Of a DNA stretch of 39,335 nucleotides, positions 36,523-39,335 are shown in pieces. The notes under the pieces were generated by a model. It made no database searches, was not told the DNA's origin, and saw only the letters and a program-made list of their open reading frames with translations. The position numbers and the translations under genes are program-made. The DNA is from Bacteroidota bacterium (GTDB taxonomy: Bacteria > Bacteroidota > Bacteroidia > Chitinophagales > Saprospiraceae). The number at the start of each line of letters is the position of its first letter. Position 1 is the first letter of the stretch. Location: the NCBI GenBank assembly GCA_029567325.1, contig JAKQLF010000050.1:1-39335 (forward strand). The letters are read 5' to 3'.

Positions 36523-36658
36523 TTTGAATCAAAATTTAAAGCCTTTGTTCTTATTCTCCCTGTTGAAGCTAAATTTAGTTTAATTTAAGTAATTATATCA
36601 AAATAAACGAAAAGCCCTTTCTTTACTCGTAGTTCCATCTTTTATTCGAGCTGTGAAG

Positions 36659-36674
36659 CCAAGGCATGCCTTGG
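36659..36674. repeat. 16-bp perfect palindrome
   Basis: CCAAGGCATGCCTTGG, in the 227-bp gap between the divergent hydrolase and SIMPL genes. It could be an operator or a repeat copy; no second copy is seen in the window. Confidence 0.6.
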
Positions 36675-36749
36675 GTCAACTACCATAGTCCCAAAACATC
36701 TCACATTTCACATTTCACAAACTTTATCGTTATAAAATAAAAATGCCCA

Positions 36750-37511
36750 ATGATTTCAATCAAAAGTCTACACACCACCTTTACTGATCAATTTCCACCT
36801 TCTACCAGAAACTTTTTGCTATTCATTTGGTTATCTTTCTTTCACTTAGCTCAAGGCATTGGCCAAACCAAAACCTTCATAGACCAACCATACATAGAAG
36901 TATTTGGATACGCCGATAGCCTAGTCACTCCAGATGAGATTTACATTTCCATCGTCCTTTCAGAAAAAGATGCAAAAGATAAAATGTCATTGGAGGAATT
37001 GGAAGGGAAAATGATCGCTTCACTGGAAGTTTTGAAAATTGATTTGGATAAAAATTTAACAACCAGTGATGTCATCAGCAATTATAAATACTACGTTTTT
37101 AAAGACAAAGAGGTGGTAAAAAGTAAGCAATTTATTTTGATGGTAAGTGATGCTTCCACATGTAGTCAGGTGTTTATTTCGCTCGAAGATTTGGGAATTG
37201 GCAACACCAAAATCATCAGGTATGACCATTCTCAAAAAGAACAAATCAAAAACACTTTAAGAGGTATAGCTGTTGCCAACGCACAGGTCAAGGCCATTGA
37301 ATTGACTAAACCAATCCAACAAAGTATCGGACAGGCGATTCACATCACGGAAGTCAAACATGGTGGCGGAGAGGATATCGTTGGAAATTCACCAGGCATT
37401 AGAATCAGAGGTGTTTCTTCCATGCCACAATCCAAATACTTATACTCCAAGGTAGACTTTGAAAAAATGAAGATCGAAGCCAATGTGGAGGTAAAATTCA
37501 TCCTTAAATAA
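36750..37511 (+). CDS. SIMPL (DUF541) domain protein, exported
   Basis: 253 residues. A long n-region is followed by a hydrophobic segment NFLLFIWLSFFHLAQGIGQT (about 21-40) that should act as a signal peptide. The SIMPL domain starts PYIEVFGYADSLVTPDEIYISIVLSE and continues to the C-terminal VDFEKMKIEANVEVKFIL. Proteins of this family occur in the periplasm or outer membrane and have been tied to stress defence; the precise role is not known. It probably forms an operon with the small membrane protein 32 bp downstream. Confidence 0.85.
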   Translation: MISIKSLHTTFTDQFPPSTRNFLLFIWLSFFHLAQGIGQTKTFIDQPYIEVFGYADSLVTPDEIYISIVLSEKDAKDKMSLEELEGKMIASLEVLKIDLDKNLTTSDVISNYKYYVFKDKEVVKSKQFILMVSDASTCSQVFISLEDLGIGNTKIIRYDHSQKEQIKNTLRGIAVANAQVKAIELTKPIQQSIGQAIHITEVKHGGGEDIVGNSPGIRIRGVSSMPQSKYLYSKVDFEKMKIEANVEVKFILK

Positions 37512-37543
37512 TGCAAATAAAAATCATTCACTTTTAAAAAGCC

Positions 37544-37885
37544 ATGACCAACGACCAAAAACTGATTGCCGTCAAGGCGCTGCACACGCTCATTTGGGTC
37601 TTTTTTAATTTCGTACTTGGATACATCATTTATGCTATTATTCAAAACAAAATTGACGGCTATTTATGGATCGCCATTGGTCTAATTATCGTGGAAGCCT
37701 TGATTCTTTTCCGTTTTAACTATGTTTGTCCGCTCACCATCATTGCTCGTAGGTATTCTGATTCACAAAAGGATAACTTTGACATCTATCTGCCCAATTG
37801 GTTGGCAAGGAATAATAAGTTGATTTATACCATCATATTTGGGTTATCAATATTGGGACTAGTTTTCAGGGCTTTTACATCATAA
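37544..37885 (+). CDS. Small membrane protein
   Basis: 113 residues, three hydrophobic helices (TLIWVFFNFVLGYIIYAII, GYLWIAIGLIIVEALILF, LIYTIIFGLSILGLVF). Between helices 2 and 3 the segment FNYVCPLTIIARRYSDSQKDNFDIYLPNWLARNNKLI carries the CPLT...R..Y pattern seen in some DUF2784-like membrane proteins, which is only a weak resemblance. Unknown function. Downstream of the SIMPL gene. Confidence 0.75.
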   Translation: MTNDQKLIAVKALHTLIWVFFNFVLGYIIYAIIQNKIDGYLWIAIGLIIVEALILFRFNYVCPLTIIARRYSDSQKDNFDIYLPNWLARNNKLIYTIIFGLSILGLVFRAFTS

Positions 37886-38010
37886 CTTCAATGGAGATCA
37901 ATGTTCCTACACTGTGTAGGAACGCAATACCTGCGGTACAATTTCCTGCGGGAGCAATGCCTGCGGCGCAATGGAGTTCAATGTAGTTCAATAGAGTTCA
38001 ATTAGGTAAT
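37886..38010. repeat. Low-complexity repeat after the small membrane protein gene
   Basis: Starting at the stop codon: three CCTGCGG-containing units (37930, 37946 and 37960 region) and four AGTTCAAT-type units (37975-38010). The palindrome at 37903-37923 is inside it. Confidence 0.65.
37903..37923. repeat. 21-bp palindrome GTTCCTACAC-T-GTGTAGGAAC
   Basis: Two perfectly complementary 10-bp arms around a single T. A related core, ACACTGTGTAGGGAC, is present at 1472-1486 near the transposase remnant, so the motif is dispersed. Confidence 0.75.
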
Positions 38011-38159
38011 TGCATTTCAAAAGACCAATGATAGGGGCTCAAAATTTTGCGCCTTTCACAAATTGTTGTGCAAGACAGTTTTGATTTCAATCCTTTGCAG
38101 AAGTAGGGACATGTGGGAGTTCAATGTCCTGCTTACAGAAGGTTGGAATTAAAAAAAAA

Positions 38160-38187
38160 CTGAAAACTGAAAACTGAAAACTGACAG
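38160..38187. repeat. CTGAAAA tandem repeat
   Basis: Three and a half copies of CTGAAAA. It is the complement of the TCAGTTTTCAG units at 5707-5739. Confidence 0.85.
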
Positions 38188-38326
38188 CTCATTGCTCATG
38201 GCTCGAGACAAAATATTATTCTATTAAGGCAGAAAATTTTCTGCCTCTACATTTTGAAATTTAAAAAACTCCAACTTTTATATAAAACATTTAACCTTTA
38301 TATTGCAAACAAATTGATTGACTTGT

Positions 38327-38899
38327 ATGACTGAAGAATTGCTTCTTACCAATTTTAGAAAACACATTGCCATCACAGATGCTGAATTTGATATGGTATT
38401 GAAAAAATTAATCCCAAAAAAAATCAAAAGAAAGCAGTTTTTCTTACATGAAGATCAAGTTGCCAAGGATGTTGCCTTTGTCATTTCTGGTTGTCTGAGA
38501 TCCTATTCCATTGATGAAAATGGATTTGAACACATCTTACAATTTGCACCATCTGAATGGTGGATGACCGATATGTATAGTTTTGTCTCACAGCAACCCG
38601 GAAACCTCAATATAGATGCCTTGGAAGACACAGAGGTACTTTTGCTTTCCAGAAAAAATCAACTGGAATTATTTGATCATTGCCCGCCTTTGGAGCGGTA
38701 TTTCAGAATTCTCACGGAAAAATCACTCGTAAGTACCAGGCAGCGACTCATCAATAACCTCAGCCTTACTGCCTTACAACGTTATCAAAATTTTTGCACC
38801 ATCTACCCTACCCTCATTCACACATTGGCTCAAAAACAAATTGCTGCTTTTATTGGGGTGACGCCTCAGTTTTTAAGTAAATTGAAAAATGAACGATAG
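38327..38899 (+). CDS. Crp/Fnr-family transcriptional regulator
   Basis: 190 residues from ATG 38327; a TTG three codons upstream is less likely. Cyclic-nucleotide-binding-type beta-barrel (about 20-125: FFLHEDQVAKDVAFVISGCLRSYSID, LEDTEVLLLSRKN), then the dimerisation helix and a short HTH at the C-terminus (LAQKQIAAFIGVTPQFLSKLKNE). The 'FIGVTPQFLSKLKN' recognition helix is the usual form of Bacteroidota Crp-like regulators. The effector is unknown and the classical phosphate-binding RxxE loop is not obvious, so it may not bind cAMP. Single gene; a G-rich tandem repeat starts right after its stop. Confidence 0.9.
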   Translation: MTEELLLTNFRKHIAITDAEFDMVLKKLIPKKIKRKQFFLHEDQVAKDVAFVISGCLRSYSIDENGFEHILQFAPSEWWMTDMYSFVSQQPGNLNIDALEDTEVLLLSRKNQLELFDHCPPLERYFRILTEKSLVSTRQRLINNLSLTALQRYQNFCTIYPTLIHTLAQKQIAAFIGVTPQFLSKLKNER

Positions 38900-38941
38900 A
38901 CCGGAGACGGGAAACCGGAAACGGGAAACCGGAAACCGGTG
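38900..38941. repeat. CGGGAAAC/CGGAAAC tandem repeat after a stop codon
   Basis: Units of CCGGAGACGGGAAAC, CGGAAACGGGAAAC and CGGAAACCGG begin directly at the Crp/Fnr stop codon. In the remaining 394 bp to the window end I see no supported gene. Confidence 0.85.
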
Positions 38942-39335
38942 ACTATGAAGTTTCATGAATTTGGTTGACACCTTTTATTCCATATTCCGTTAGATTTTGA
39001 AATGAAATGGGAGACCTTTCGGATAGTTTTAAGATTAAAAGCCAAATGATTTAGTTCACCTTTGTTTTTTATTAAATGCCCTCGGATGTAAATTCAAAGA
39101 CATCATTATTAAAAATAAATTGATCTTCCAATATTAAAAACATTAAAAGCTATATATTTGATTGTATGGACTAAGCACTAGCCAGAGATTCTGCGGGATA
39201 GTTCATTAAAGTGTGTCTGAGTTAAAAAATATTTCATTGAACAGCCAGGATAGAGTTCGGATGCTTCAACTTGTAAACGCCAATCATTCTTTGTGTAGAA
39301 TCTGTCAAGGCTGGCGACGCAGGAGCCATTCATTT

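Noticed and set aside
39178-39333. Open minus-strand frame of 51 codons reaching the window end
   Set aside because: Too short to judge, no family recognised, and truncated by the window edge; could be the 3' end of a gene outside.

Overview
The window looks like chromosomal DNA of a Bacteroidota member, probably close to the Saprospiraceae. The evidence is low GC, a large outer-membrane beta-barrel protein of the regulatory-domain/TonB-plug type, a LytS/LytTR two-component pair, M43 and M19 peptidase lipoproteins, a ThuA/glucose-dehydrogenase/cytochrome fusion, few Shine-Dalgarno sites, and several exact TAnnTTTG boxes (the Bacteroidota -7 element) just upstream of genes. The lineage is inferred from protein style, not from a marker gene. 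I count 31 intact protein genes, one broken transposase, three damaged tRNAs, several clear hairpin terminators and many intergenic repeats.

Layout. 1-1440: remnant of a DDE transposase with two compensating frameshifts. 1.7-6.4 kb: two exported proteins of unknown role, an M43 metalloprotease lipoprotein, a nucleoside phosphorylase and a small lipoprotein. 6.7-15 kb: a 1145-residue ThuA/PQQ-dehydrogenase-like/PKD/cytochrome c/C-terminal-module fusion; an outer-membrane receptor-like protein; and, divergent from it, a LytS-type kinase overlapping a LytTR regulator. The fusion and the receptor are on the same strand but separated by a 16-bp perfect terminator stem. 15-18 kb: a small membrane protein, an HMG-CoA-lyase-like enzyme and a cytochrome c/FG-GAP lipoprotein. 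18-22 kb: a REP-like repeat, then a tight minus-strand operon of an M19 dipeptidase and an ABC exporter (ATPase plus two permeases). 22-28 kb: ClpB, an AHSA1/SRPBCC protein, a DUF6624-like lipoprotein, a GNAT acetyltransferase and a DUF4241-like protein. 28-31.8 kb: a tandem repeat array, a slipin/SPFH protein, three tRNA fossils, a TPR protein and a hairpin-rich intergenic stretch. 31.8-39 kb: a DUF1826-like gene divergent from a Tat-exported Gfo/Idh/MocA oxidoreductase, three minus-strand genes (two of unknown function, one alpha/beta hydrolase), a SIMPL-domain protein with a small membrane protein, and a Crp/Fnr-type regulator.

How it fits together. Most genes are single units or pairs typical of a heterotrophic Bacteroidota core/accessory mix: envelope enzymes, a sensor pair next to an outer-membrane protein, a chaperone and an exporter. 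I see no defence island, CRISPR array, prophage or biosynthetic cluster. The least explained material is intergenic: a three-copy 112-bp repeat with CAGTTCAGCA-type linkers, different short-period arrays lying just downstream of stop codons, a REP-like triple hairpin, a 21-bp palindrome whose core recurs 36 kb away, a hairpin cluster that can fold as a three-way junction, and the tRNA fossils.
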